Assembly (NCBI GenBank): GCA_964367685.1 | Contig: CAYIYM010000006.1 | Coordinates: forward strand, 1-64,000 | Reading direction: 5' to 3' | Source: CAUPWF01 sp964367685 | Lineage (GTDB): Bacteria > Bacillota > Clostridia > Lachnospirales > Lachnospiraceae | DNA: 64,000 nucleotides | Part shown: positions 54,684-62,838 of the stretch, piece by piece | How positions within the stretch are numbered: the first letter of the stretch is position 1 | How the letters are laid out: the number at the start of each line of letters is the position of its first letter | Made by a program: the position numbers and the translations under genes | Notes under the pieces: generated by a model | Seen by the model: the letters and a program-made list of their open reading frames with translations, nothing else | Databases searched by the model: none | What the model was told of the DNA's origin: nothing

Positions 54684-56267
54684 CTAGCCTTTTAGAATTT
54701 CTAGCGCTTCAGCACGATAGCAATCCATTAAATATGGAATTCCAGTAACTTTTGCACATTCGTCTGTAAGTGACATTATTTCATTTCTTGTAATTGATTC
54801 AACATTGAAACAACGAGAACCTGCCATCAGCTGCTGTAAACCTACTTTGATCTTGTCAGAATAACTATAGATACCTACTGCGCCTAATGGGATATTCTTC
54901 ATCTCATCTGCTCCTACTATTGATTTTACATCTTCATAGTTAACAAAAATCTCTTCCTTCGTATGACCGAATTCAGATACCGTCTTTGGTAACTTGTCGT
55001 CTTTCATCCATTGTTCTATATTTTTTCCAACCATACCTGGAATCATAAGTGCACGCCCCATACATACTGCTTTTGTATAAGGTGCTCCTAATGAAAGTGC
55101 TTTATAGACACCATCTTCGGAACTAAACCCTCCAGCAAATGCAATATCTGGCACTCTTTCGCCTTGTGATTCAAGAATTCTGCAATACTCATATGCTGCA
55201 CTGTGTAAGTAGATTGATGGAATACCCCATTCTTCCATCATTCTCCATGGGCTCATTCCAGTTCCTCCTGGCGCGCCATCAATTGTAAGTAAATCTAATT
55301 TAGCTTTTGAACTATACTTAATTGCCATCGCTAATTCTTTTAGTGAATAAGCACCCGTTTTCAATGTAATTCTCTTATATCCTAATTTACGAAGTCGCTC
55401 TACTTCTTTCATAAATCCTTCTTCAGTGACAAATCCAACTCTACTATGTCTTTCGAATTCATGCAAAGCACCTGTCTCAAATGCAGCTTTTACAGTCGGA
55501 TCTGATGGATCTGGAGTTACGATATATCCGCGCTTTTGTAATTCTAATGCTCGTTCAATACTCTTAACTTTGATTTCTCCACCAATACACTTTGCCCCTT
55601 GGCCCCATTTTAATTCGATAGTTTCAATTTTGTGCTTCTCAATAATATATTCAGCTACACCTAGATTCGTATCTTCTACATTCATCTGAATTAAGATTTC
55701 TCCGTATCCTCTATGATATTTTTTGTATGCTTCAATACGTCTGTCCATATCTGGTGCTTTGATTACTTTTCCATCTTTATTTAACTCTAATTCTGGATCT
55801 ATCCCACAGACATTTTCTCCGCAAACAATCGTTACACCAGAAAGTGCGGCACCCACTGCAAAATGTTCCCAATTTTTTCTAGCAATTTCTGTTGATCCTA
55901 ATGCGCCTGTAAAGATTGGTACAGCCATTTTCACCTTATGATCCCATCCATACGCTACTTCTGTCGATACATTAGGGAATCTTGCTGTATCTGGACATGG
56001 ATTTTCTAATCCTCTTGCACCTACAGCATAACCTTGAATATTTAAGTGTGAATAATCTACTGGGTAATTCTTATCTCCACCTGCAGTTATATCTCCAAAC
56101 GGACCTGGATAAATCAACTCTCTTCCTCTAAAAGTCGACTTGAATACTTCACAATTCCCTTTACAACCATCTATACATCTTGAACATAGACCACTACATG
56201 GAACTACGCTTTTTGAACGATTAAATGTCTGAGTTGCATCATTTCTATTTGGTGTACTTAAATTCAT
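54684..56267 (-). CDS. FMN-binding glutamate synthase family protein
   Basis: The 527-residue protein corresponds to the FMN/Fe-S domain of glutamate synthase large subunit without the amidotransferase domain. It has a cysteine-rich N-terminus (CSGLCSRCIDGCKGNC, about 23-38), a (beta/alpha)8 barrel with KWGQGAKCIGG, TIDGAPGGTGMSPW and AFAGGFSSEDG, and cysteines near the C-terminus (GSRCF) at the position of the 3Fe-4S cluster. The classical GltS reaction is not assured, because the glutaminase part is missing and no GltD subunit is adjacent. The rubredoxin gene upstream and the DUF362-ferredoxin gene downstream suggest an electron-transfer setting. Confidence 0.9.
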   Translation of the reverse strand: MNLSTPNRNDATQTFNRSKSVVPCSGLCSRCIDGCKGNCEVFKSTFRGRELIYPGPFGDITAGGDKNYPVDYSHLNIQGYAVGARGLENPCPDTARFPNVSTEVAYGWDHKVKMAVPIFTGALGSTEIARKNWEHFAVGAALSGVTIVCGENVCGIDPELELNKDGKVIKAPDMDRRIEAYKKYHRGYGEILIQMNVEDTNLGVAEYIIEKHKIETIELKWGQGAKCIGGEIKVKSIERALELQKRGYIVTPDPSDPTVKAAFETGALHEFERHSRVGFVTEEGFMKEVERLRKLGYKRITLKTGAYSLKELAMAIKYSSKAKLDLLTIDGAPGGTGMSPWRMMEEWGIPSIYLHSAAYEYCRILESQGERVPDIAFAGGFSSEDGVYKALSLGAPYTKAVCMGRALMIPGMVGKNIEQWMKDDKLPKTVSEFGHTKEEIFVNYEDVKSIVGADEMKNIPLGAVGIYSYSDKIKVGLQQLMAGSRCFNVESITRNEIMSLTDECAKVTGIPYLMDCYRAEALEILKG

Positions 56268-56477
56268 ATTATAACCCTCCTATAATGTTTTCTAAATTGA
56301 TAATATCACAAAGATCTTCAATAGGCAATTTTTTTGCAATTATTTTTGTTGTAAATTTCATTTTTTGTATATTTTATATAGTTTTTCTTGATATATTGTC
56401 TTTATTTCGCAATTTTTAATTAAAAAATTTCATTTACATCTTAAAACATGCATTTTCTCGCCTCACCTAATTAAAAA

Positions 56478-56516
56478 AAGAACGTATCTGCTACAAGTAG
56501 ATACGTTCTTCCTTCC
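56478..56516 (-). terminator. Rubredoxin gene terminator
   Basis: A perfect 12-bp stem (about 56479-56490 with 56499-56510) is followed, on the minus strand, by a T run (the A tract at 56472-56479). It lies 12 bp past the rubredoxin stop. Confidence 0.85.
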
Positions 56517-56521
56517 TTTAT

Positions 56522-56680
56522 TTAAGCTTCGACAAAAAATTCTTTTCCCATTCCACAAATTGGGCAAACCCAATCTTCATCAACATCTTCCCATGCCGTT
56601 CCTGGTTCTATTCCATTATCTGGATCTCCTACTACTGGATCGTACTCATAAGAACATGGCTCGCATACATATTTCTTCAT
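56522..56680 (-). CDS. Rubredoxin
   Basis: This 52-residue one-iron electron carrier starts at 56680 behind a very strong AAGGAGGT site. The two knuckles CEPC and CPIC (C-x2-C each) coordinate the iron, with YEYDPVVGDPDNGIEPGT and the aromatic core typical of clostridial rubredoxins between them. Anaerobes use rubredoxin mainly to deliver electrons to oxygen and peroxide detoxification enzymes. It is monocistronic, with its own terminator. A longer reading from 56743 has no ribosome site. Confidence 0.97.
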   Translation of the reverse strand: MKKYVCEPCSYEYDPVVGDPDNGIEPGTAWEDVDEDWVCPICGMGKEFFVEA

Positions 56681-56769
56681 TTTGTTACCTCCTTCATATA
56701 GTTTCGTTTGCATAATGTTATCATAAGATTCTATAGATAACAATGCTTTTTACCTAAAAAATATATAAC

Positions 56770-56798
56770 TTGTATTATCTAGTATAATTATATATAAT
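56770..56798 (+). promoter_or_regulatory. Promoter of the DUF4430-ECF operon
   Basis: TTGTAT (56770-56775), a 17-bp spacer and TATAAT (56793-56798) lie 32 bp before the lipoprotein start. Confidence 0.65.
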
Positions 56799-56829
56799 TA
56801 TGAAGTAAAAAAAATAGGAGGACTAAATA

Positions 56830-57336
56830 ATGAAATTAAACATTATGAAAAAATTAGCAATTCTTGCACTTATTACAATTAGTGCATTTTCATTTGCAGC
56901 ATGCTCTACTACAGAAGAATCAACTGAGACTGCAACCACAGAAAATGAGGTAGCAACTTTGGATGAACCTGCAACAGAAGAACCATCGACTGATGAAGCA
57001 GTGGCAACTGAGACAACTGACGCTAATCCAATAATTGGCGAAGGCGAAAAATCTTTTACATTTGAAGTTAATTTTGAAGATGAAACAACATCTGTTTACG
57101 ATGTTAAAACTGATGCTACCACGGTTGGAGAAGCACTTCTTGCTGCGGGTGTAATCGCTGGTGATGATAGCGAATACGGTTTATATGTTAAAACAGTGGA
57201 CGGCGTTACTATTGACCCTGACACAGAAGGAAAATATTGGGCTTTTTATATTGATGGGGAAATGGCACCTACTGGCGTTGATTCAACTGAAATCGTAGAA
57301 GGTTCTGTTTACACATTTACAGTAGAAGCATTTTAA
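56830..57336 (+). CDS. DUF4430 domain lipoprotein
   Basis: The 168-residue exported lipoprotein has a signal peptide with a lipobox FAAC (acylated Cys25), then a Thr/Glu-rich linker (about 27-70). A C-terminal DUF4430 domain (about 75-168) follows with TTVGEALLAAGVI, YGLYVKTVDGV and GKYWAFYIDGEMAPTGVDS. DUF4430 is related to the C-terminal domain of the cobalamin carriers transcobalamin and intrinsic factor. The stop codon directly abuts the start of an ECF S-component gene, so this is probably an extracellular binding protein that feeds that importer. The substrate (corrinoid or other) is not shown by the sequence. Confidence 0.9.
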   Translation: MKLNIMKKLAILALITISAFSFAACSTTEESTETATTENEVATLDEPATEEPSTDEAVATETTDANPIIGEGEKSFTFEVNFEDETTSVYDVKTDATTVGEALLAAGVIAGDDSEYGLYVKTVDGVTIDPDTEGKYWAFYIDGEMAPTGVDSTEIVEGSVYTFTVEAF

Positions 57337-57861
57337 ATGAAACATCAATCTACAATATCCAATCGCGAGTTAGCTATTTTTGCTTTACTTGCCTCCATTA
57401 TGTATTTATCTAAGATATTTATGGAATGGGCTCCCAATATTCACCTATTGGGAATGCTCACCATGGCGTACACTATTGTATATCGAAAGAAAGCACTCAT
57501 ACCTATCTATGTGTACATTTTATTAAATGGAATTATGTCAGGTTTTGCAACTTGGTGGATTCCTTACTTGTACATTTGGGCTGTATTATGGGGTATTACG
57601 ATGCTTCTTCCCAAAGAACCACGCCCTAGAACTGTTTTTCTATATTCTAGTATCTGTGGTTTGCATGGTTTATTATTTGGTATTTTGTATGCGCCATTCC
57701 AAGCTTTGATTTTTGGTCTCAATTTCGAGGGAACCATCGCTTGGATTATCGCCGGCTTTCCATTTGACATTATGCATGGCATTGGTAACTTTGCGGCTGG
57801 ATTTCTGATTTTACCATTAGTCAATCTACTAAGAAAATTAGAATCCATTACACATAATTAA
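57337..57861 (+). CDS. ECF transporter S-component
   Basis: The 174-residue membrane protein has five to six hydrophobic helices of the ECF S-component type (NRELAIFALLASIMYLSK at the N-terminus, FPFDIMHGIGNFAAGF near the C-terminus). It has no space to the upstream DUF4430 lipoprotein gene (TAA followed directly by ATG), which implies coupled translation and a joint function. The EcfA/EcfT module is elsewhere. Cobalamin or a related corrinoid is a possible substrate from the partner's fold, but no B12 riboswitch is seen in front of the operon. Confidence 0.82.
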   Translation: MKHQSTISNRELAIFALLASIMYLSKIFMEWAPNIHLLGMLTMAYTIVYRKKALIPIYVYILLNGIMSGFATWWIPYLYIWAVLWGITMLLPKEPRPRTVFLYSSICGLHGLLFGILYAPFQALIFGLNFEGTIAWIIAGFPFDIMHGIGNFAAGFLILPLVNLLRKLESITHN

Positions 57862-57933
57862 AAGCTATTGCATAACATGCGGCTATAAGTAAAGAATCAT
57901 TCTGACCACGATGGTCGAATCAATTGAATGTGA

Positions 57934-57964
57934 AAAACTCCACTGATATCAGTGGAGTTTTTTT
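57934..57964. terminator. Bidirectional terminator between the ECF and uvrA2 genes
   Basis: A perfect 28-bp palindrome (57934-57961) is followed by T residues. It lies between convergent transcription units. Confidence 0.88.
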
Positions 57965-58008
57965 GAATTGAAAGTAATTCATCAAACTATTGGGTCTATA
58001 CTAACTTC

Positions 58009-60456
58009 TTAGAAATATCTACCGGTTACACTTTTACTATTAATGGAAATCTCAAAAGGTGTACCTTGGGCTATAATCTCACCGCCTTTATCACCACCAA
58101 ATGGCCCAAGCTCAATAATATAATCACTTTGGGCTAAAATATCTGTGTTATGCTCTATTACGAAAACTGAATTGTCTTGTCTCACCAATTTTTGTAATAA
58201 CGCCAAAAGCTTCTCCCCATCCGATGGGTGGAGCCCCGTTGTCGGCTCATCTAAAAGATATAATGTATGCCCATGATTACCCTTCGCAAGCTCTTTTGAG
58301 AGTTTAAGCCTCTGACACTCACCACCTGAAAGTGTAGTTGTGGATTGTCCAAGTTTTAGATACGCAAGACCAACTTCATTTATAACACTAAGCTTTTTGT
58401 AAATTTCTTTGTTACCTTCAAAAAACTCTAAATTTTCAAGCACAGTCATATTCAGAATATCAGAAATGCTTTTGTTCTTGTATGTTATTGAAAGAATTTT
58501 CTTTTTAAATCTATGACCTTTACAAACAGGACAGATAACCTCCACGTCGTCTAAAAACTGCATATCAAGAGCAATTACTCCAAGTCCTTCACATTTTTCA
58601 CAACGTCCGCCTTTCACATTGAAAGAAAAATCAGAGGGCTTGAGTTTTAATTTTTTTGCTTCAGATTGAGCAGAAAAAAGTTCTCTTACCAATGTGAAAA
58701 CTTCCGTGTATGTTGCAATATTGCTTCGACTCTGTCTGCCAATAGGATTTTGATCTATTTTAATAATTTCTAAAACATGCTCAAAACCACAAATACCATC
58801 GACATGTTTTTTCTGCTCTATCACGTCAAAAACAAGGCTACTTTTTCCACTACCAGATACCCCAGCAAAAGAAACAAGGTGACCAAGTGGAATATTGACC
58901 GATACATTTTTAAGGTTATGTACAGTTGCATTTTTAACTTCTATAAATCTGTTCACATTTATCTTTTTATCGTTTGGTTTGGATTTCTCCTCACGCAGAT
59001 ATTTTGCTGTCTTTGAGATTTCATTCTGTGATACCTGTGAAACTGTACCGCATGCGACAATTTCTCCACCAAGAGAACCTGCGCCTATACCAAAATCAAT
59101 GACATAGTCACACTGCTTTACAAAATCCATGTCATGCTCAATGACAATAACTGTATTGCCTAAATCACGCAGTTTTTTTATTGCTTTTAATAATAGTAAT
59201 GTATCTCGTGCATGAAGTCCTGTCGTAGGCTCATCTAAGATATATAGTACCCCTGTAAGACCACTCTCTAAAATACTTGCAAGACGAATTCGCTGACTTT
59301 CACCACCTGAAAGAGTGCTAACAGAACGGTCAATTGAAAGATACTCCAAGCCAATTTTCACAATGCCATATGCACGCTTTAAAATATCAGCTATGACCAC
59401 TGTTGCAATTTCTTTTGCTGATGAAGATAGACTACTTTGCATATCTTCAAGAAATTCCACAAGTGATAACATTGTAAATGTGCTGACTTCTATTATCGTT
59501 TTACCGTCCAACTTCGCAGTCCTACCCTCAAATCCTAGTCTTGTTCCGCCACATTCATCACAAGGCGTACTTCTAATCGCATCAGCAATGACAGGATTTG
59601 CAACTTTTTTTGTAGCTGACTCTACCACTTTTTTATTTACAAATGTGCGCAGTCCCTCGACATAGCCATCCATAACTCGTTTTGGTTTTTTGACGTTTGG
59701 AAACTGTTTTTTAAATTCCTCGCTATCAACACCATCAAGAAGCACCAACATCTCGAGTTCATTATAATCCTTTACTGGCTTTGTAACATCAAAGGTAAAA
59801 CCATAATGCTTTCCACATGCCTCAAATGTTTTTGAGTAATGTTCCCAAAATGTTTCATTTCCCCAAATTTTTATAGCGCCTTCTTTTATAGTAAGATTTT
59901 TATCAATAAGTTTTGATAAATCTACATCTTTTACTACACCTATACCATTACACTTGGGGCAAGCCCCCTCCTTTTTGTTAAATGAAAAACTCGCCATACT
60001 AAGATGGGGAAGTTTCGTTTTACAATGTGGGCAGATGGTGTCAGTATAATCGATTTCCTCATCATCTTCAAAATTAGGAGTGATTTCACCCATGCAATTG
60101 GGGCATACTCTTGTTGCAAGTTTTGCGTATAAAATCCGAAGATAAGTCAATATCTCGGTATATGTACCAACTGTTGAACGTGGGTTTTTGGAAAGTACCC
60201 TTTGCCCAACTGAAATGGACGGCGAAAGGCCGACAATGTTGTCTACTTGTGGTTTATTAAGACCATCTGTCACCATTCCCATAGATTCTAGATATTGGCG
60301 TTGACATTCTTTTTGTAGAATATCCATTGCGAAGCTACTCTTACCACTTCCAGACACACCAGTTAAAGCGACAAGTTTATATTTTGGTATTTCCACTGAA
60401 ATATTTTTTAGATTGTTTTCCCTTGCACCTGTAATTCTTATAAATTCGTTTCGCAT
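58009..60456 (-). CDS. UvrA2-like ABC ATPase
   Basis: The 815-residue protein has the UvrA layout but is shorter than housekeeping UvrA (about 940). It has two ABC ATPase units with Walker A GVSGSGKSSFAM (near 33) and GVSGSGKSSLVF (near 530), and signatures LSGGESQR and LSGGECQR. Several CxxC zinc-finger pairs (CPNC/CPHC, CPKC, CDEC; CEKC/CPVC) are present. Class II UvrA proteins, including DrrC, are linked to tolerance of DNA-binding antibiotics rather than to core excision repair. Its start overlaps the stop of the MarR gene by one base (TAATG). It is divergent from the alkA-ada operon. Confidence 0.93.
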   Translation of the reverse strand: MRNEFIRITGARENNLKNISVEIPKYKLVALTGVSGSGKSSFAMDILQKECQRQYLESMGMVTDGLNKPQVDNIVGLSPSISVGQRVLSKNPRSTVGTYTEILTYLRILYAKLATRVCPNCMGEITPNFEDDEEIDYTDTICPHCKTKLPHLSMASFSFNKKEGACPKCNGIGVVKDVDLSKLIDKNLTIKEGAIKIWGNETFWEHYSKTFEACGKHYGFTFDVTKPVKDYNELEMLVLLDGVDSEEFKKQFPNVKKPKRVMDGYVEGLRTFVNKKVVESATKKVANPVIADAIRSTPCDECGGTRLGFEGRTAKLDGKTIIEVSTFTMLSLVEFLEDMQSSLSSSAKEIATVVIADILKRAYGIVKIGLEYLSIDRSVSTLSGGESQRIRLASILESGLTGVLYILDEPTTGLHARDTLLLLKAIKKLRDLGNTVIVIEHDMDFVKQCDYVIDFGIGAGSLGGEIVACGTVSQVSQNEISKTAKYLREEKSKPNDKKINVNRFIEVKNATVHNLKNVSVNIPLGHLVSFAGVSGSGKSSLVFDVIEQKKHVDGICGFEHVLEIIKIDQNPIGRQSRSNIATYTEVFTLVRELFSAQSEAKKLKLKPSDFSFNVKGGRCEKCEGLGVIALDMQFLDDVEVICPVCKGHRFKKKILSITYKNKSISDILNMTVLENLEFFEGNKEIYKKLSVINEVGLAYLKLGQSTTTLSGGECQRLKLSKELAKGNHGHTLYLLDEPTTGLHPSDGEKLLALLQKLVRQDNSVFVIEHNTDILAQSDYIIELGPFGGDKGGEIIAQGTPFEISINSKSVTGRYF

Positions 60457-60869
60457 TAACCCTCCAGCAGATAATCTGCCATAAAATTTAATATTTCTGT
60501 AAATACAGTTTTTTTATCCTCTGAAAATTCTTTATCCACAGCCTCCATAAGTGAAGCAGCTTTTGCATCAGTGCTATTTTGAATTATACTTTCAGAAAGC
60601 GAAAGATGTGTCACTCTCTTATCTTCGTTAGATCCTGTTTTAATAACTAGTCCTTTATTTGCAAGTTCATTTACTTTTTGCGTTGTTGCAGGACGAGAAA
60701 GATTAAGCCTATCAGCAAGTTCGCTAATTGTCATATTCTGCTTATGATTTATAATAAATAGTTGTAGTACATCGGAATATGGCAAAGTGCTACCTATTTC
60801 ACTATCCCTAATGTTTTTGTAACAGTCAATATCAACTGCACTCATAAATTTAAAAAATGCTTCCTCCAT
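60456..60869 (-). CDS. MarR family transcriptional regulator
   Basis: With the start at 60869 (MEEAFFKFM, ATGAGG upstream) the protein has 137 residues, the usual MarR length. The winged helix-turn-helix lies at about 45-100 (MTISELADRLNLSRPATTQKVNELANKGLV) with a wing containing SNEDKRVTHLSL. It is the first gene of a two-gene operon with the UvrA2-like gene. Two palindromes around its promoter are likely operators, so it probably represses itself and uvrA2, and possibly the divergent repair operon. Confidence 0.93.
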   Translation of the reverse strand: MEEAFFKFMSAVDIDCYKNIRDSEIGSTLPYSDVLQLFIINHKQNMTISELADRLNLSRPATTQKVNELANKGLVIKTGSNEDKRVTHLSLSESIIQNSTDAKAASLMEAVDKEFSEDKKTVFTEILNFMADYLLEG

Positions 60870-60889
60870 ATAATACCTCATTTCAAATA

Positions 60890-60905
60890 ATTTCAATATT
60901 GAAAT
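60890..60905. promoter_or_regulatory. Palindromic operator P2 at the marR transcription start
   Basis: ATTTCAATATTGAAAT is a perfect 16-bp palindrome. It begins within the -10 box of the marR promoter and covers the predicted transcription start, an ideal place for a MarR repressor. Confidence 0.7.
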
Positions 60906-60932
60906 CATATCACAAAAATGTATAAACTTCAA
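60904..60932 (-). promoter_or_regulatory. marR-uvrA2 promoter
   Basis: On the minus strand: TTGAAG (60927-60932), a 17-bp spacer and the extended -10 TGATATGAT (box at 60904-60909). Confidence 0.65.
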
Positions 60933-60935
60933 TAT

Positions 60936-60953
60936 GATTTCGAATTTGAAATC
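60936..60953. promoter_or_regulatory. Palindromic operator P1 upstream of the marR promoter
   Basis: GATTTCGAATTTGAAATC is an 18-bp inverted repeat with one mismatched pair near the centre. It shares GATTTC/GAAATC half-sites with P2 and lies 47 bp from it centre to centre, on the alkA side of the -35 box. Confidence 0.6.
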
Positions 60954-61074
60954 ATCCTCAAATCATCATCTGAAATTGATCCGAACCATAACCCAAAATT
61001 AAACACGCAATTTTAGGAAGAAAATTTCACATTTATACTGTATAATATACACGTAGGATAAGTGAGGTGGTAAG

Positions 61075-61749
61075 ATGTATTTTGAATATGGTGAAAAAGA
61101 AATTAATTACTTAAAGAAAAAAGATAAACGACTAGGTGAAGCAATAGACAAAATCGGTATGCTTAAACGACCGATTGACTCAGATATATTCATAGCAATT
61201 ATTAGAGCCATACTTGGACAACAGGTATCAAGGCAAGCAAGAGAAACTGTGTTTTGTCGAATGGAAAATGCACTCTTTGGCATTACAGCAGAAAATATTA
61301 ACAACTTGAAAATCGAGGAAATACAAGCTTTTGGTACAACATTTAAAAAAGCAGAATACATGAAAGATTTCGCACAGAAAGTGTATAGCGGTGAATTTGC
61401 TCTTGATAAACTGAAGCAACTTACCGATGAGGAAGTAATTAAGGAATTATCTGCATTAAAAGGTATTGGTGTATGGACAGCAGAAATGATTCTTGCAAGT
61501 GCCCTACAGCGTGACGATGTATTTAGCTTCGGAGATATTGCCATTCATCGTGGGCTACGTATGTTGTATCGTCATAAAGAAATCACAAAGGAGATGTTTG
61601 AGCGTTACCGAAAGAGATATTCACCTTTTGGTACTACTGCAAGCGTATATCTATGGGCTATTGCAGCAGGAGCAATTCCAGGGCTTGATGATCCTAAAAA
61701 CAAAAAAACTATTAAGAAGCAACTCAATTCAACTATTGATTATTTCTAA
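61075..61749 (+). CDS. alkA: DNA-3-methyladenine glycosylase II (AlkA-type, HhH-GPD)
   Basis: The glycosylase removes alkylated bases such as 3-methyladenine and starts base-excision repair. The 224-residue protein has the HhH-GPD core: the helix-hairpin-helix segment LSALKGIGVWTAEMILASAL (near 128-147) and the catalytic Asp in FGDIAIHRG. The N-terminal part has the conserved IRAILGQQVSRQAR. It is shorter than E. coli AlkA, lacking the N-terminal accessory domain. It is the first gene of an alkA-adaA-adaB operon behind AGGTGG. A TATAAT lies at 61041-61046 without a good -35 box, which fits a promoter that needs an activator. Confidence 0.92.
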   Translation: MYFEYGEKEINYLKKKDKRLGEAIDKIGMLKRPIDSDIFIAIIRAILGQQVSRQARETVFCRMENALFGITAENINNLKIEEIQAFGTTFKKAEYMKDFAQKVYSGEFALDKLKQLTDEEVIKELSALKGIGVWTAEMILASALQRDDVFSFGDIAIHRGLRMLYRHKEITKEMFERYRKRYSPFGTTASVYLWAIAAGAIPGLDDPKNKKTIKKQLNSTIDYF

Positions 61750-61811
61750 ATGTATCAGTAGAATTAGTGGTGATAATAATGTATGAAAGAGAAAATGAAA
61801 ATAGGTGTGTT

Positions 61812-62381
61812 ATGAATAATGAACTCAATATGACATTTGATGAAATGTATGATGCAGTAATTTCTAATGATGAAAGTTATGACACCGTATTTTTCTATGC
61901 GGTAAAATCAACTGGTATTTATTGCAGGCCTTCCTGCAAATCCAAAGCACCGAAAGTGGAAAATATAGCATTTTACAAATTAGCAGAAGAAGCGCTAGAA
62001 GCAGGATTTAGACCTTGCAAAAGATGCCGGAGTGATTTGCTTGACTATAAACCGATGAAAGATATTGCCGAAAAACTTAAAACCCTCATTGATGATATGT
62101 TTAGCGAGGTGGCAGTATTAAACAATGAAATTGACAAACTTGGGCTTTCACGAAAGCGAATGGTGGAAGTCTTCAAAGAAGAATACGGAAAAACGCCAAG
62201 TACTTATGTGAATGATTTGCGATACGAAGAAGCCATTAGGCTTTTGGAAGAGACAGATACTGATGTCACCCTCATTGCTTATTCAGTAGGATTTAGTAGT
62301 TTATCAGCATTTTACAAATTTTTTAAAGATAGAGCAAATATGACGCCAGTAGCTTATAGGAAAGGGAAAAACAATGATTGA
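61812..62381 (+). CDS. adaA: AdaA-type methylphosphotriester-DNA methyltransferase and AraC-family activator
   Basis: Starting at 61812 the protein has 189 residues and its four zinc cysteines fall at 38, 42, 69 and 72 (GIYCRPSC, CKRC), exactly the positions in E. coli Ada. This decides the start over ATG 61779 and GTG 61767. Cys38 is the methyl acceptor from DNA phosphotriesters, and methylation turns the protein into an activator. The C-terminal AraC-type DNA-binding domain (about 90-185) has two helix-turn-helices. The O6-methylguanine domain is a separate downstream gene, as in Bacillus adaA/adaB. It probably activates its own operon. Confidence 0.93.
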   Translation: MNNELNMTFDEMYDAVISNDESYDTVFFYAVKSTGIYCRPSCKSKAPKVENIAFYKLAEEALEAGFRPCKRCRSDLLDYKPMKDIAEKLKTLIDDMFSEVAVLNNEIDKLGLSRKRMVEVFKEEYGKTPSTYVNDLRYEEAIRLLEETDTDVTLIAYSVGFSSLSAFYKFFKDRANMTPVAYRKGKNND

Positions 62382-62838
62382 TTTTGCAATTTATGAAACA
62401 AAATTCGGATATTTCAAAATGGAGTACGCCGATGATAATATCACCTTTTTCAAGAAAATATTTGATGAAGTTGTAACCGATTTTGGTACCAAAACCGAGC
62501 TTACTAATAAAGCATATCATCAACTTTTAGAGTATTTTGACGGAAAAAGAAAAACTTTTGATGTACCTTATAAATTAAACGGCACAGATTTTCAAAAAAA
62601 AGTGTGGTCGGCGCTTTGCGATATTCCATACGGCGAAACGAGAAGTTATAAGGATATAGCTACCATTATTGGAAACGAAAAAGCAAGTCGTGCTATAGGT
62701 ATGGCGAACAATAAAAATCCAGTAACTGTAATTGTGCCTTGTCATAGAGTAATTGGTACATCAGGAAAACTTGTGGGATATGCAGGCGGAATACCAATGA
62801 AAGAATTTCTACTAAAAATGGAGGAAGAAAATAAGTGA
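62374..62838 (+). CDS. adaB: Methylated-DNA-[protein]-cysteine S-methyltransferase (AdaB/Ogt)
   Basis: This suicide enzyme repairs O6-methylguanine and O4-methylthymine in DNA. The 154-residue protein has an N-terminal ribonuclease-H-like domain and a C-terminal DNA-binding domain with the acceptor cysteine in VIVPCHRVIG and the preceding QKKVWSALCDIPYGETRSY. The start overlaps the adaA end by 8 bp, and its stop overlaps the next gene's GTG start. The three genes are therefore tightly coupled. Confidence 0.95.
   Translation: MIDFAIYETKFGYFKMEYADDNITFFKKIFDEVVTDFGTKTELTNKAYHQLLEYFDGKRKTFDVPYKLNGTDFQKKVWSALCDIPYGETRSYKDIATIIGNEKASRAIGMANNKNPVTVIVPCHRVIGTSGKLVGYAGGIPMKEFLLKMEEENK

Noticed and set aside
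56681..56743. A longer rubredoxin with 21 extra residues
   Set aside because: There is a very strong AAGGAGGT site only before 56680, and rubredoxins are about 52 residues.
53407..57861. A complete new electron-bifurcating complex from the redox genes
   Set aside because: The spacers (over 100 bp and a terminator) and separate promoters split these genes into at least three units. No shared complex can be claimed from sequence alone.
60870..60932. A longer MarR protein starting at 60932
   Set aside because: The extension would run through the promoter and operator P2. ATGAGG precedes the start at 60869.
61767..61811. Longer AdaA starts at 61767 (GTG) or 61779 (ATG)
   Set aside because: ATG 61779 has a possible ribosome site, but the start at 61812 puts the zinc cysteines at 38, 42, 69 and 72 as in E. 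coli Ada. A longer form cannot be fully excluded.
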